The notes under the pieces are model-generated. The model was not told where the DNA came from and did not search any database. It was given only the letters and a program-made list of their open reading frames with translations. Shown piece by piece: positions 18,189 to 27,350 of a DNA stretch of 64,000 bases. The position numbers and the translations under genes were made by a program. The DNA comes from Nocardiopsis sp. ATB16-24 (GTDB lineage Bacteria; Actinomycetota; Actinomycetes; Streptosporangiales; Streptosporangiaceae): NCBI RefSeq assembly GCF_030271535.1, contig NZ_JASCXJ010000012.1, positions 62,001 through 126,000 of the forward strand, written 5' to 3'. Position 1 is the first letter of the stretch; every line of letters starts with the position of its first letter.

Positions 18189-18743
18189 ATGACCATGCGC
18201 CCCATCGTCCGCTTCGGCGACCCCGTCCTCACCACACCGACCACCCCCGTGACCAGGTTCGACCAGCACACCGAGGCGCTGGTGCGGGACCTGTTGGAGA
18301 CGGTCGACTCCCCCGGGCGGGCGGGCCTGGCCGCCACCCAGATCGGGGTGGGCCTGCGCGTGTTCAGCTACAACGTCGAGGGACGCATCGGCTACGTCAT
18401 CAACCCGGAGATCGCGGAGCTGTCCGAGGAACTCCAGGAGGGTGAGGAGGGTTGCCTGTCGGTGCCGGGACTGTGGTACCCCACCACGCGTGCCGAGCGC
18501 GCCGTGGTGACCGGCGTCGACCTGCGCAACGAGCCGGTCACCCTGGAGGGGACCGGGTTGATGGCCCGCTGCCTCCAACACGAGACCGACCACCTGGACG
18601 GCATCCTCTACCTGGAACGTCTGGATCCCCGGATCCGCAAACAGGCCCGGCGCGACGTTCGCCGTTCCGACTGGTTCATGCTCGACGGTCGGCCCGAGAA
18701 GACCATCGCCGGTCTTCCCAGCGCCTTCGGGGGGACGGGCTGA
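18189..18743 (+). CDS. def: Peptide deformylase
   Basis: 184 residues. It removes the N-formyl group of nascent proteins using an Fe2+-type metal centre. The three family motifs are present: GLAATQIGV (motif 1, with Thr in place of the usual Pro), EGCLSVPG (motif 2, metal Cys) and QHETDHLDG (motif 3, HExxH with catalytic Glu). The start is ATG at 18189, with a second ATG at 18195. The aminoglycoside-nucleotidyltransferase-like gene lies 63 bp upstream, but a possible own -10 element argues for separate transcription. Confidence 0.96.
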   Translation: MTMRPIVRFGDPVLTTPTTPVTRFDQHTEALVRDLLETVDSPGRAGLAATQIGVGLRVFSYNVEGRIGYVINPEIAELSEELQEGEEGCLSVPGLWYPTTRAERAVVTGVDLRNEPVTLEGTGLMARCLQHETDHLDGILYLERLDPRIRKQARRDVRRSDWFMLDGRPEKTIAGLPSAFGGTG

Positions 18744-18980
18744 GGGACTCCGTCGACCGGCCTCACGCCGCCGATCCTCGCCCCACCGGTCGGATCGGGT
18801 TCCTCTTCCGGGTATCTTCGGACACATCCCCGCGCACTCCCCCAACTCACATGAGTCAACGCACTAGGCATATAACGCCAAGATCTCGTATGGTCTGCTG
18901 AGCACCCCCTCCGCCACGGCACTCCCCGCCGCACGCCGTCGGTCGACAGGATGCGCTCAGACCATCCCCGGAGAAGAGAC

Positions 18981-19958
18981 ATGACACCCACTCCTCCCTC
19001 CTTTCCGCGCGGCAGGCGTGCCGCCCTCTCCCTGACGGCCTTGGCCGCGGCGATCCTGGTCGCCCTTCCGGGCACCGCTCAGGCGGAACCGGACGACGAC
19101 GAGGTGGACATCGACGAACTCACCCGGCGGGCCGAAGAGCTGGAGGAGACCTACGACGGTGAACTGCTCCAGTTCACCGAGATCAAGCAACGCGTGGAGA
19201 AGGCCGAGGAGGACCTGGAGGAGATCGAGGAGCGGCTGGAGTCCTCCCGGGTCGGGGTTTCCACCATCGCCTCCACCCAGTACAAGAGCGGCGGTGCCTT
19301 CGACCCCGCCTTCGAGGTGATCTTCTCCAGCGACCCGGAGGAGATGTTCGCCGACGCGGCGACCCTCGCCTACCTCGGGGAGAGCCAGGCCGAACAGATC
19401 GCCGAACTCATCGCCACACGTGACGAGGCCGCGGAGGTCGCGGAGGAACTCCAGAGCGAGAAGGACGAGGCCGCGGAGCTCATCGAGGAGTTGGAGGCCG
19501 AGCGCGAGAACGTCGCGGAGCGCATCAAGGAGTACGAGGAACAGCAGGTCCCCGATCCTCCGGAGACGCCCGGCAACGGCACCATCCCCGAGAGCGCGAA
19601 GGGCTGGGGCTGGAGCGGGGCCACCCCTCGTATGGCCGCCATCCGTGACGAGATCGTCATGCGGTTCGGTGCCCCCTATCCGGTGGGCTGCCTGCGCAGC
19701 AGCGCGGACGACCACGGCACGGGGCAGGCCTGCGACTTCATGATGAGCGCCAACGGCGCCCTGCCCTCAGCCGAGAACAAGGCCCTCGGCATGCAGATCT
19801 CCCAGTACGCGATCGACAACGCCGACCGTCTGGGTGTCAAGTACATCATCTGGGAGCAGCAGATCTGGCACTCCGCCAACCGCCAGTGGAAGTGGATGGA
19901 GGACCGCGGCAGCTACACCCAGAACCACTACGACCACGTACACATCTCGTCGTACTGA
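18981..19958 (+). CDS. Secreted coiled-coil protein with C-terminal ARB-07466-like domain
   Basis: 325 residues from ATG 18981 (GGAG with 7-nt spacing). A Sec signal peptide is visible, with the hydrophobic core LTALAAAILVALPG and an AQA-type cleavage site. A long acidic coiled coil occupies roughly 45-190. The C-terminal domain of about 120 residues contains RSSADDHGTGQACDFM and ends YDHVHIS. This His/Asp arrangement recalls D,D-peptidase-like ARB-07466 domains, so binding or cutting peptidoglycan is likely but unproven. The coiled coil resembles the regulatory arm of RipA/PcsB-type proteins. It stands alone with 237 bp upstream. Confidence 0.82.
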   Translation: MTPTPPSFPRGRRAALSLTALAAAILVALPGTAQAEPDDDEVDIDELTRRAEELEETYDGELLQFTEIKQRVEKAEEDLEEIEERLESSRVGVSTIASTQYKSGGAFDPAFEVIFSSDPEEMFADAATLAYLGESQAEQIAELIATRDEAAEVAEELQSEKDEAAELIEELEAERENVAERIKEYEEQQVPDPPETPGNGTIPESAKGWGWSGATPRMAAIRDEIVMRFGAPYPVGCLRSSADDHGTGQACDFMMSANGALPSAENKALGMQISQYAIDNADRLGVKYIIWEQQIWHSANRQWKWMEDRGSYTQNHYDHVHISSY

Positions 19959-20038
19959 CGACCGGGTGCGACCGCGGAGGCCCGCCCGGCCGGGGCGGCC
20001 GTTCCGTGGCCCCCACCGTCGGCGGAGTCCGTACACGC

Positions 20039-21307
20039 TCAAGCGCGGGGAGCTCTCCTGTCCAGGGCGAGCGGTAGGACGGCCAGCAGTGCGACGGTCA
20101 TGACCGCGAAGGCGGGGCCGTAGCCGAGCAGCTGGATCACCAGGCCCAGGCCCATCGCGCCGGCGCCCGCGCCCGCGTCGTAGCCGATGTTCCACACCGC
20201 GCCGGCTCTGCCGTAACCGGCCGGACCGGCGCGGTTGAGCATGAGGGTGACGGTCTCGTTCTGCACCGCGCCGAAGCCGAGACCGAGCATGGCCGAGCCG
20301 AGGAGGACCGGGACCGCCGTCGCCGGCCCCGGACCGTTCTCGACCGACCACAGGCCGGCGGTGACCAGGGCCATGCCGAGGACGGCGCAGAGCATGCCGG
20401 GCAGCAGCAAGAGTGTGCGTCGGTAGCGGTCGTGCAGCATTCCGGCGCTCCAGCGGCCCACCACGACCGCCATCGCGTAGGCGGCCAGGGCTCCGCCCAC
20501 CAGCCACGCCGCCTGTTCCAGGGGAATGGCCAGGAAGGTGATGATCGCGCCGGCGGAGGACGCGGTCAGCAGCATGAGCACCAACGGTGCCAGCAGGGCC
20601 CGCATCAGCGGAGCGCCCTGGGACTCCTCGGGGACGTTCCGCTTCGACCGGTCGTCGCTGCGCAGCGCCGGACGGTTGCGCCCTCCGTCGGCGAACCAGA
20701 TCCCCCCCGCCAGGGCCGCGCCCACCAGTGAGCACAGTCCGATGATCCAGAACGCGGTGGTGAAGCCGATGTTGAGGGCCAGCCCCACCCCGCCGGGCAG
20801 GATGAGGACCTGGGGCAGGCCGACGGCCAATCCGTAGTAACCCGTGGCCCGGCCGACCTGGCGCTGGGGCACCAGACGGGCGGCCAGGACGGTGCCCGCG
20901 ACGCTGACCATGCCGAAGCCGATCCCGCGCACCGCGGAGATGGCCACCAGCGGCCCCAGGTCGGTGGTCAGGGCGAACAGTGGTGTGGGCAGGCCCAGGA
21001 TCAGCGATCCCACCGGGAACGCCCACCTGTATCCGCCCCTCTCCAGCAGCCAGGGCATGGCGATCTGGGTGAGCACGGTGGTGAGCATGAAGGCGGCCGT
21101 GGTGCTTCCCGCGCCGAACTCGCCCGCGCCGCCGCGGGAGGCCCACAGCGGGACGAGGGGAAGGACGGCGGCGAAACCGCACAGACTGATCGCCGTGGCC
21201 GCGATCAACAGGGCGAAGCCCTTACCGCGCAGACCCGGCAGAGTGTCCGCGGTGTCCTCGTCGGACGGTGTTCCGTTCCCGGATGAGGAAGAACGAGATC
21301 GGACCAT
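20039..21307 (-). CDS. MFS transporter
   Basis: 422 residues from ATG 21307 (AAAGGA just upstream). Twelve hydrophobic helices are visible, with a loop between helices 6 and 7 that contains RSDDRSKRNVPEESQG. The conserved loop-2/3 motif is weak, but GRATGYYGL and the mirrored GRWSAGMLHDRYRR fit a drug-exporter-type MFS protein. The substrate is unknown. It converges with the secreted coiled-coil gene and is 141 bp from the next upstream gene. Confidence 0.9.
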   Translation of the reverse strand: MVRSRSSSSGNGTPSDEDTADTLPGLRGKGFALLIAATAISLCGFAAVLPLVPLWASRGGAGEFGAGSTTAAFMLTTVLTQIAMPWLLERGGYRWAFPVGSLILGLPTPLFALTTDLGPLVAISAVRGIGFGMVSVAGTVLAARLVPQRQVGRATGYYGLAVGLPQVLILPGGVGLALNIGFTTAFWIIGLCSLVGAALAGGIWFADGGRNRPALRSDDRSKRNVPEESQGAPLMRALLAPLVLMLLTASSAGAIITFLAIPLEQAAWLVGGALAAYAMAVVVGRWSAGMLHDRYRRTLLLLPGMLCAVLGMALVTAGLWSVENGPGPATAVPVLLGSAMLGLGFGAVQNETVTLMLNRAGPAGYGRAGAVWNIGYDAGAGAGAMGLGLVIQLLGYGPAFAVMTVALLAVLPLALDRRAPRA

Positions 21308-21448
21308 TCGTCCTTTGTAGCCCACATGAGCACACCTGTCGACAAAGTGCCCCTCGGGCGCGTTCACACCCTTTGCCAGGTCGGATGGCGTGCCCGCACG
21401 GACGGGTGGGAGCCGCGATACCACCCCACCCACCGGTGTGCTCCGGGA

Positions 21449-22261
21449 TCAGTCGCCGGAGGCGGCGGTCTTCTCGACGATCCAGTCCCCGATGCGTGCC
21501 GCCAGCTCGGGGCCGACGGCGCGCTCGGCGTGGCCCATCCCCGGAACGATCCACAGATCGCGGGGCTCACGGGCGGCGTCGTATATCTCCGTGGCGTGGG
21601 AGACGGGGAAGTAGGTGTCGGCGTCCCCGTGCACGACCAACAGCGGCACCGGGGAGATCTCCCCGGCCACCTCACGGGGCTCGGCCGGTCTCGGATCCCA
21701 CTGACGGTCGATGACCCGGACCTTGCGGAAGTTGCGCAGGAAGAAGCGGCCCGCGCTCGCCTCGATCCCGAGGTGGAGCAGCCGCATGCGACGCGTGCCC
21801 CTGTAGTACCAGCGGCTGGGGCCGCTCACGGAGACCACCGCGTCGACACCGCCGTAGATGGCGGCGTGTCGGATCGCGACCGCCGCGCCCATGGAGAAGC
21901 CGACCACGGAGACGGAGTCGTAATCGAGTTCCCTCAGATGCGAGACGACCGCTTCGACGTCGTGGATCTCCGCGTTCCCGACGGTGCTGAGACCTCCCGA
22001 ACCGTGGTGCCCCCGGAAGTCGAAGGTCATCACGTCGCCGACCGGTAGCAACGCCTCGGCGACGGCGCGGGAACCGGGGTTGCGGTAGCTGCCGGTGAAT
22101 CCGTTGGCGAGGACCACCGCGGTGGCACGGGGCCGGGAGCCGCTCAGAAGCAGGGCGTCGATCCCGACCCCGTCGGAGGTGGTCAGCCGGTAACGGTTCT
22201 CCCGAGGCCGGGAGAGCGGGTGATCAATGGCGTCGGACACCCCACCATCGTGCCCGATCAT
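21449..22261 (-). CDS. Alpha/beta hydrolase
   Basis: 270 residues. Strand-turn motifs are VVLANGFTGSYRNPG (oxyanion region), the nucleophile elbow GFSMG with catalytic Ser, DAD (HGDADTYFP) and the late His in GMGHAERAV. It is an esterase/lipase-type hydrolase of unknown substrate. ATG 22261 overlaps the stop of the upstream CPBP-like gene (ATGA). GTG 22240, just after GGTGGG, is an alternative start. The pair is probably co-transcribed. Confidence 0.88.
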   Translation of the reverse strand: MIGHDGGVSDAIDHPLSRPRENRYRLTTSDGVGIDALLLSGSRPRATAVVLANGFTGSYRNPGSRAVAEALLPVGDVMTFDFRGHHGSGGLSTVGNAEIHDVEAVVSHLRELDYDSVSVVGFSMGAAVAIRHAAIYGGVDAVVSVSGPSRWYYRGTRRMRLLHLGIEASAGRFFLRNFRKVRVIDRQWDPRPAEPREVAGEISPVPLLVVHGDADTYFPVSHATEIYDAAREPRDLWIVPGMGHAERAVGPELAARIGDWIVEKTAASGD

Positions 22262-24123
22262 CTCCAGGAGTCAGAGCCCGACCCCGACGTGTGATCTCCC
22301 TCACCGTACCTGCGATCGATCCACTCGTCGGGGTAGAGGCCCCTTTCCTCCGGGCGAGGTCTCTCCCCGGCGCCTCCCAGGACGTCGCCCGGACCGTCGA
22401 GGACGTCACCGGAGGAAGGGCCGTGAGACGACGCTCCGCCCTGTGTCGGGTCGCCGGAAGGTCCGTACTCGGGGCCGGGGACGGCCGCCCGGGCGGGCCG
22501 GTCCGAGGGCGGGACCCCCCAGGAGGGGGCGTCGTGGGACGACCGGGGGCCGAGGTCGTCGCCGGACGACAGGGGGCGGTCGTGGACGTGGGACCGCTCC
22601 GAAGGACCGTCATGGCCCATGGCGCCGTAGGACGCTCCCGCCGGCCCCGCCTGTGCGGAGGCGTCGTGGGACGGCTCGTGGCCGAAGACCCCGTGACCCG
22701 GGGAAGGGGTGGGGGGCGGGTTCCAGGCGTCCTCGCGACCGGACACGCCGCCACGGGGCCCGTGGGGCACCGGAGGGCTTCCCTCCACCGGCGCGGGTCC
22801 CCGGGTCCACCCGTGTCCTGGTTCCACGTTCCGGTCCGGGTGCCCGCCCAAGACCGGGGCACGGGTGTCGGTGGGCGGACCCACCGCGTCGCCGTAGTCC
22901 GGAGCACCACGTGAGGGGGTTCCGTACGGCGGGGTCGCTCCGAGCGCCCCGTCCCCCGGCGCACCGCCTCGGGACGCGGGGGCGTCCCGGTGGAAGGCCG
23001 TGGTGACCGGCGGATGCACGAAGGTCGTGTCCCCGCCTTCACCGCCCTCTCCGGGCGGTGGCCCGGTCACGGGCCCGCTTCCGTGACCGCCATGGGCGTC
23101 CTCGTACCGGTGGGACCGCCCGTGGCCGAGGTCCTCGTACTCGTCGTCGTACACCGCGTCGTCGTACTCGTCGTACTCGTCGCCGTACTCCTCCTCGTAG
23201 CCGTCCTCACCTCGTCGTGCGGCCTCGCGGACCTCCGCGGGCGGAAACGCCAAGGAGCGCAGGTTGAGCGCCACGTGCACGAGGATCGGCACCCAGATGC
23301 TTCCGGTGCCCAGGTAGAGCACGGTGAACAGGGTGCCCGACGCGCCGGCGCTGACCAGCCCCCACCACCCCTGGTAGAGGTGGGCGACGGAGAAGAGCGC
23401 GACCGACAACACCGCGGCGATCCACAGCGGGACGCCCATGCCGGCGACCAGGACGATGAACAGTCCTCGGTAGAGCAGCTCTCCGAACACGCCCCCCGTG
23501 ACGGCCGCCCCCGCCGCCAGGGCGCGTTCGGTGGTGGTGCGCGGTGCGAGCAGTCCGCGCTCGCGCTCGGGCTCGGGCAGGGTGAGCGGTGCGGGAGCGG
23601 CACGCCGTCCGCGGCGGCCGGGGGCGCGGGCGTCGTCGGCGCCGTCCTCCGGTGAAGCCTCCCGCACCTCCTCTCCGGAGGACCCGGGAAGCTCGTCACG
23701 GCCCCGGGATCCGGCCGAGCGCCTTCCCCTGCCGCCTCGCCCGGCTCCGCCCACGGGCAGAGGCAGGTTCTTCGGAAGTCCGTTGACCAACACCCACAGC
23801 ACCGCCAGCGCCATCACTCCGCCGACGGCACCTCCCACCACCGGGCCCCAGGCATGGGGGGAGCGCAGCCCGAGGTCCGCGGCGTCGAGATTCGGCGACA
23901 GCGACAGCACCCCCACCACCGCGAGTCCCCACAGCACGTGGACTCCCACGGTGGCGGCGTACACGCGTGTGAGGGCCCGCCCGTCGCTGTCGCGTCTGCG
24001 GGACAGCCAGCGAAAGGCCCTCCTACCGAGGAAGGGCTCACCGACGGCCGCGAAGAGAAGGAGCAGGACCGTCAGAACGGTTCCGGCGAGACTGAACTGA
24101 GGAAGGGAATCCGACCATGGCAC
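22258..24123 (-). CDS. CPBP-like intramembrane protein with a 320-residue disordered acidic tail; catalytic Glu missing
   Basis: 621 residues. About 8 TM helices (1-290) carry CPBP/Rce1 motifs 2 and 3: FSVAH (F244, H248) and HVALN (H283, N287). Motif 1, normally EExxxR, reads G214-E215-LLY-R219, so the first Glu, the proposed catalytic base in Rce1, is Gly (codon GGA). From about 295 the protein is disordered: an E/D/Y-rich patch (301-330), then Gly/Pro/His/Ser-rich sequence to the end. A charged loop (125-190) splits the helices. It may be a non-proteolytic scaffold. The stop overlaps the hydrolase start by 4 bp. Confidence 0.82.
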   Translation of the reverse strand: MPWSDSLPQFSLAGTVLTVLLLLFAAVGEPFLGRRAFRWLSRRRDSDGRALTRVYAATVGVHVLWGLAVVGVLSLSPNLDAADLGLRSPHAWGPVVGGAVGGVMALAVLWVLVNGLPKNLPLPVGGAGRGGRGRRSAGSRGRDELPGSSGEEVREASPEDGADDARAPGRRGRRAAPAPLTLPEPERERGLLAPRTTTERALAAGAAVTGGVFGELLYRGLFIVLVAGMGVPLWIAAVLSVALFSVAHLYQGWWGLVSAGASGTLFTVLYLGTGSIWVPILVHVALNLRSLAFPPAEVREAARRGEDGYEEEYGDEYDEYDDAVYDDEYEDLGHGRSHRYEDAHGGHGSGPVTGPPPGEGGEGGDTTFVHPPVTTAFHRDAPASRGGAPGDGALGATPPYGTPSRGAPDYGDAVGPPTDTRAPVLGGHPDRNVEPGHGWTRGPAPVEGSPPVPHGPRGGVSGREDAWNPPPTPSPGHGVFGHEPSHDASAQAGPAGASYGAMGHDGPSERSHVHDRPLSSGDDLGPRSSHDAPSWGVPPSDRPARAAVPGPEYGPSGDPTQGGASSHGPSSGDVLDGPGDVLGGAGERPRPEERGLYPDEWIDRRYGEGDHTSGSGSDSWR

Positions 24124-24302
24124 GGGGCAATAGTAGAGGGCCGAAAAGAGTCATAGTGCACTTGCCGGATATCAACCCTCGACGACCTCTTGCCGTGCAG
24201 GCCACAAAGGGCGACCGTAGAAGTGTCACAGGTCACACCCACGGCGGTGGCGTCCGGACCGGCGGGCCCACCGCCCGTCTCCCGAAGGGTCGGGTGGTAG
24301 GG

Positions 24303-26474
24303 ATGGTCAACCGAGCCGTAGAGGTACCGAGGGCCGACAGGCCCCAGAACATCCGCAACATCGCGCTGGTCGGGCCGTCCGGCGCGGGCAAGACGAGTCT
24401 GGTGGAGGCCTTGCTCCTGGCCGCCGGAGAGATCGGTCGCCTCGGCAGCGTGGAGGAGGGCACCACCGTCAGCGACCACGACGAGGTGGAGATCCGTCAG
24501 AAACGCTCGGTCCACCTCACCGTCAGTCCGCTCATGGTCGGTGACGTGAAGGTCAACCTGATCGACACCCCGGGCTACGCGGACTTCATCGGAGCGATGC
24601 GTGCCGGCCTGCGCGGCGCCGACGCCGCCCTGTTCGTCGTCTCCGCCCTGGACGGCGTGGACGGGCGCACACGGGTGTTGTGGGAGGAGTGCGCCGCCGT
24701 GGGCATGCCCCGCGCGGTGGCGATCACCAAGATCGACCATCCCCGCGCGGACTACGACGAGATGGTCGCCCGGTGCAGGGAGGCCTTCGGCCCCGGGGTC
24801 CACCCCGCCTACGTCCCCGCCGTGGAGGGCACCGGGGACGACCGCCACGTGGTCGGCGTGTGGGGTCTGGTCTCCGAGCGCTACTACGACTACTCAGGGG
24901 AGGACGCCAGCGGGTCCCCTCCCTCCCCGCGCCCCGTGCCCGCGTGGCTGCGCGAGACCGTCGGCCCGCTCAGAGAGACCCTCGTCGAGGAGATCATCAC
25001 CGAGAGCGAGGACGAGGATCTCATGGAGCGCTACATGGAGGGGGGCGAACTCGATCCGGATCTGCTCGTCGCCGACCTGAAGAGCGCGGTCGCCGCAGGT
25101 GGATTCCACCCGGTCCTGGCCATCGACTCCACCCGTGGCGTGGGTGTGCGCGAACTGTTGCGCGAACTGCCGCTGTCGTGTCCCGACCCCACCCGGCGAC
25201 CGTTCCCGTCGGTGGAGTCGTTCGGGGGGAGGACGCCGGGGGAGATGTCGTGCGACCCGGACGGCCCCCTCGTCGCGGAGGTGCTGAGCACCACCACCGA
25301 CCCCTACGTGGGTCGCGTGAGTCTGGTACGCGTCTTCTCCGGGACCCTGTACCCCGACGCCCAGGTCCACCTGCACGGACATGGGGTGCCCTGCGGACTG
25401 AGGGGCGCCGAGGACCTGGACCGCACCGGCAACGACGAGCGCCTGGGCGCCCTGTCCGTCCCGTTGGGTCGCGAGGGCCGTCCGGTGGGCCGGGTGATCG
25501 CCGGTGACATGTGCACGGTGGCGAAGCTGCCCGACGCCCGTACCGGGGACACCCTCTCCGATCCGGACCGCCCGCTGCGGGTGAGGCCGTGGCGCTTCCC
25601 CCAACCGCTCCTACCGGTCTCGCTGACCGCGGCTTCCTCCGGTGACGAGGACCGGCTGTCACAGGCGGTGTCCCGGCTGGTGGCGGAGGACCCGTCGTTG
25701 CGGGTGGAGGTGAACGCCGAGACCCGCCAGATGGTGTTGTGGAGTCTGGGCGAGGCCCACCTGGACGCCGCTCTGGACCGCCTGGAGCACCGCCACGGAG
25801 TACGGGTGAGGACCGGCGAGATGCGCGTACCGCTGCGGGAGACCTTCGCGGTGCCGGCGCAGGGCATGGGGCGCAACGTCAAACAGAGCGGCGGCCACGG
25901 CGAGTTCGGGGTCTGCCGGATCCGCGTGGAACCGTTGGAGTCGGGCTCGGGTCTGGAGTTCGTCAACGAGATCGTGGGCGGGGTCGTGCCCCGCCAGTTC
26001 GTCCCTTCGGTGGAGAAGGGTGTACGGGCCCAGATGGCGGACGGCGTGGACTCGGGGTACCCGCTCGTGGACATCCGGGTGACGCTCTACGACGGCAAGG
26101 CGCACTCGGTGGACTCCTCGGACATGGCCTTCCAGAAGGCCGGACGTCTGGCCCTGAGGGACGCGGCGGCCACGGGGAGGCTGTCGATGCTGGAACCGGT
26201 GGACGAGGTGTCCGTCGAGGTGGACGAGGCCTACCTCGGCGCGGTGATGAACGACCTGTCGGCACGGCGTGGACGGGTGGTGGGGACCGAGACCGCGGAC
26301 GGGGGGCGTGTGGTGGTGCGTGCGGAGGTGCCCCAGATGGAGATCATCCGGTACGCGGTGCAGTTGCGGTCGGTCTCGCACGGCACCGGTGTCTTCACCC
26401 GCGCCTACCTGCGCCACGAACCGCTGCCGCCACAGGTCGCCGCCAGGCTGCCCGCCCCCACGCGGGGCGAGTGA
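24303..26474 (+). CDS. fusA2: Elongation factor G-like protein EF-G2
   Basis: 723 residues. GTPase motifs are G1 GPSGAGKT (24-31), G3 DTPG (88-91) and G4 TKID (142-145, where translocating EF-G has NKxD). Domains II-V of EF-G follow, with GHGEFGVCRI and GSGLEFVNEIVGG in domain IV. The set corresponds to the actinobacterial EF-G2 group, paralogous to the fusA in the str operon. Its role in translation is uncertain; the Mycobacterium paralogue is dispensable to my knowledge. The start ATG at 24303 matches the family N-terminus. It has 179 bp of upstream non-coding DNA shared with the divergent CPBP-like gene. Confidence 0.93.
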   Translation: MVNRAVEVPRADRPQNIRNIALVGPSGAGKTSLVEALLLAAGEIGRLGSVEEGTTVSDHDEVEIRQKRSVHLTVSPLMVGDVKVNLIDTPGYADFIGAMRAGLRGADAALFVVSALDGVDGRTRVLWEECAAVGMPRAVAITKIDHPRADYDEMVARCREAFGPGVHPAYVPAVEGTGDDRHVVGVWGLVSERYYDYSGEDASGSPPSPRPVPAWLRETVGPLRETLVEEIITESEDEDLMERYMEGGELDPDLLVADLKSAVAAGGFHPVLAIDSTRGVGVRELLRELPLSCPDPTRRPFPSVESFGGRTPGEMSCDPDGPLVAEVLSTTTDPYVGRVSLVRVFSGTLYPDAQVHLHGHGVPCGLRGAEDLDRTGNDERLGALSVPLGREGRPVGRVIAGDMCTVAKLPDARTGDTLSDPDRPLRVRPWRFPQPLLPVSLTAASSGDEDRLSQAVSRLVAEDPSLRVEVNAETRQMVLWSLGEAHLDAALDRLEHRHGVRVRTGEMRVPLRETFAVPAQGMGRNVKQSGGHGEFGVCRIRVEPLESGSGLEFVNEIVGGVVPRQFVPSVEKGVRAQMADGVDSGYPLVDIRVTLYDGKAHSVDSSDMAFQKAGRLALRDAAATGRLSMLEPVDEVSVEVDEAYLGAVMNDLSARRGRVVGTETADGGRVVVRAEVPQMEIIRYAVQLRSVSHGTGVFTRAYLRHEPLPPQVAARLPAPTRGE

Positions 26475-26492
26475 GTCCGTCCGACACCGAAG

Positions 26493-26512
26493 GCCCCCGC
26501 GTCCACGGGGGC
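26493..26512. terminator. Hairpin between convergent genes fusA2 and M48 peptidase
   Basis: GCCCCCG (26493-26499) pairs with CGGGGGC (26506-26512) around a six-base loop. It lies in the 63-bp gap between convergent stops. Confidence 0.5.
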
Positions 26513-26537
26513 GGACACGAGAGGAACGACACCGCCC

Positions 26538-27344
26538 TCACAGGACGCGGCCGGGTCTGTCGCGGTCGGCGAGGGCGGCGAACCGGAACGTGTTCACCGG
26601 GTGGCTGGACAGGAGGTTGACCAGCAGGACGAAGAAGCCGGTGTCGGTACGGGCGCGCGCGGCGATGTCGTCGAAGTCCACGGACTTGTACAGGTACTTG
26701 CCCGCCGCGAGCACCCGCAGCCCCTGGACGCCCTCGGGACAGAACGCGTGGGCGTGGTTGTCCGCCGTGTACTCCTGTGCGCGTCCCAGCGTGGCGCCCA
26801 CCCCCGGGATCACGTTGGCCACCGAGACACCGAACTGCCGCCAGAAGGAGGTGTGACCGGCGGCGATGTGCCCGACCTCGTGACCGATGACGAACCGCAG
26901 CGCGTCGGGGTCGGCCAGGCGCCCTCCCACCTCGAACAGGTCGCTGTTGACGGCCACGTAGCGGCGGAACCCGTGCCCGGAGGCGAAGGCGTTGATCACA
27001 CCGTTGCCCAGTACGACGTAGGCCTCGGGAACGCGACGCATGTGGAACGCGGTCGCGGCCTCCACCACCATCCGGTGGACCTCGGGGAACTGTTCCTCCG
27101 TGATGCGCACGCCGTTGACGCGTTGACGCGCGTACAGCTGCCCGCGGACGAAGTACACGAGCGCGGGGATGCTGAGCAGCAACAGCGGCTCGTTGGGGTC
27201 ACCGGAGTAGGCTCGACTGAACGCGCCCACCACGGTGAACAGGGTGACCCCCACGCACATGACGAGCAGGGGGATCTCCCGGGGATGACGCAGGGACCTG
27301 CGCAGACGACGGTCACCCCACCGCCAGGGGAGGAGAACCCCCAT
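26538..27344 (-). CDS. M48-family zinc metalloprotease (HtpX-like)
   Basis: 268 residues. Two TM segments lie at about 23-40 and 53-67. The zinc site is HEVGH (155-159), with the downstream Glu in EYTAD (191-195), the M48 third ligand. It is a membrane-anchored peptidase with a likely role in membrane-protein quality control. The start ATG at 27344 is 6 bp past the stop of the M20 gene; with no own ribosome site it is probably coupled to it. Confidence 0.9.
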   Translation of the reverse strand: MGVLLPWRWGDRRLRRSLRHPREIPLLVMCVGVTLFTVVGAFSRAYSGDPNEPLLLLSIPALVYFVRGQLYARQRVNGVRITEEQFPEVHRMVVEAATAFHMRRVPEAYVVLGNGVINAFASGHGFRRYVAVNSDLFEVGGRLADPDALRFVIGHEVGHIAAGHTSFWRQFGVSVANVIPGVGATLGRAQEYTADNHAHAFCPEGVQGLRVLAAGKYLYKSVDFDDIAARARTDTGFFVLLVNLLSSHPVNTFRFAALADRDRPGRVL

Positions 27345-27350
27345 CCGTGG

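Noticed and set aside
18744-18980. c-di-AMP (ydaO-type) riboswitch upstream of the secreted coiled-coil protein
   Set aside because: Such leaders often precede wall-hydrolase genes in actinomycetes, but the conserved core sequences are not present here.
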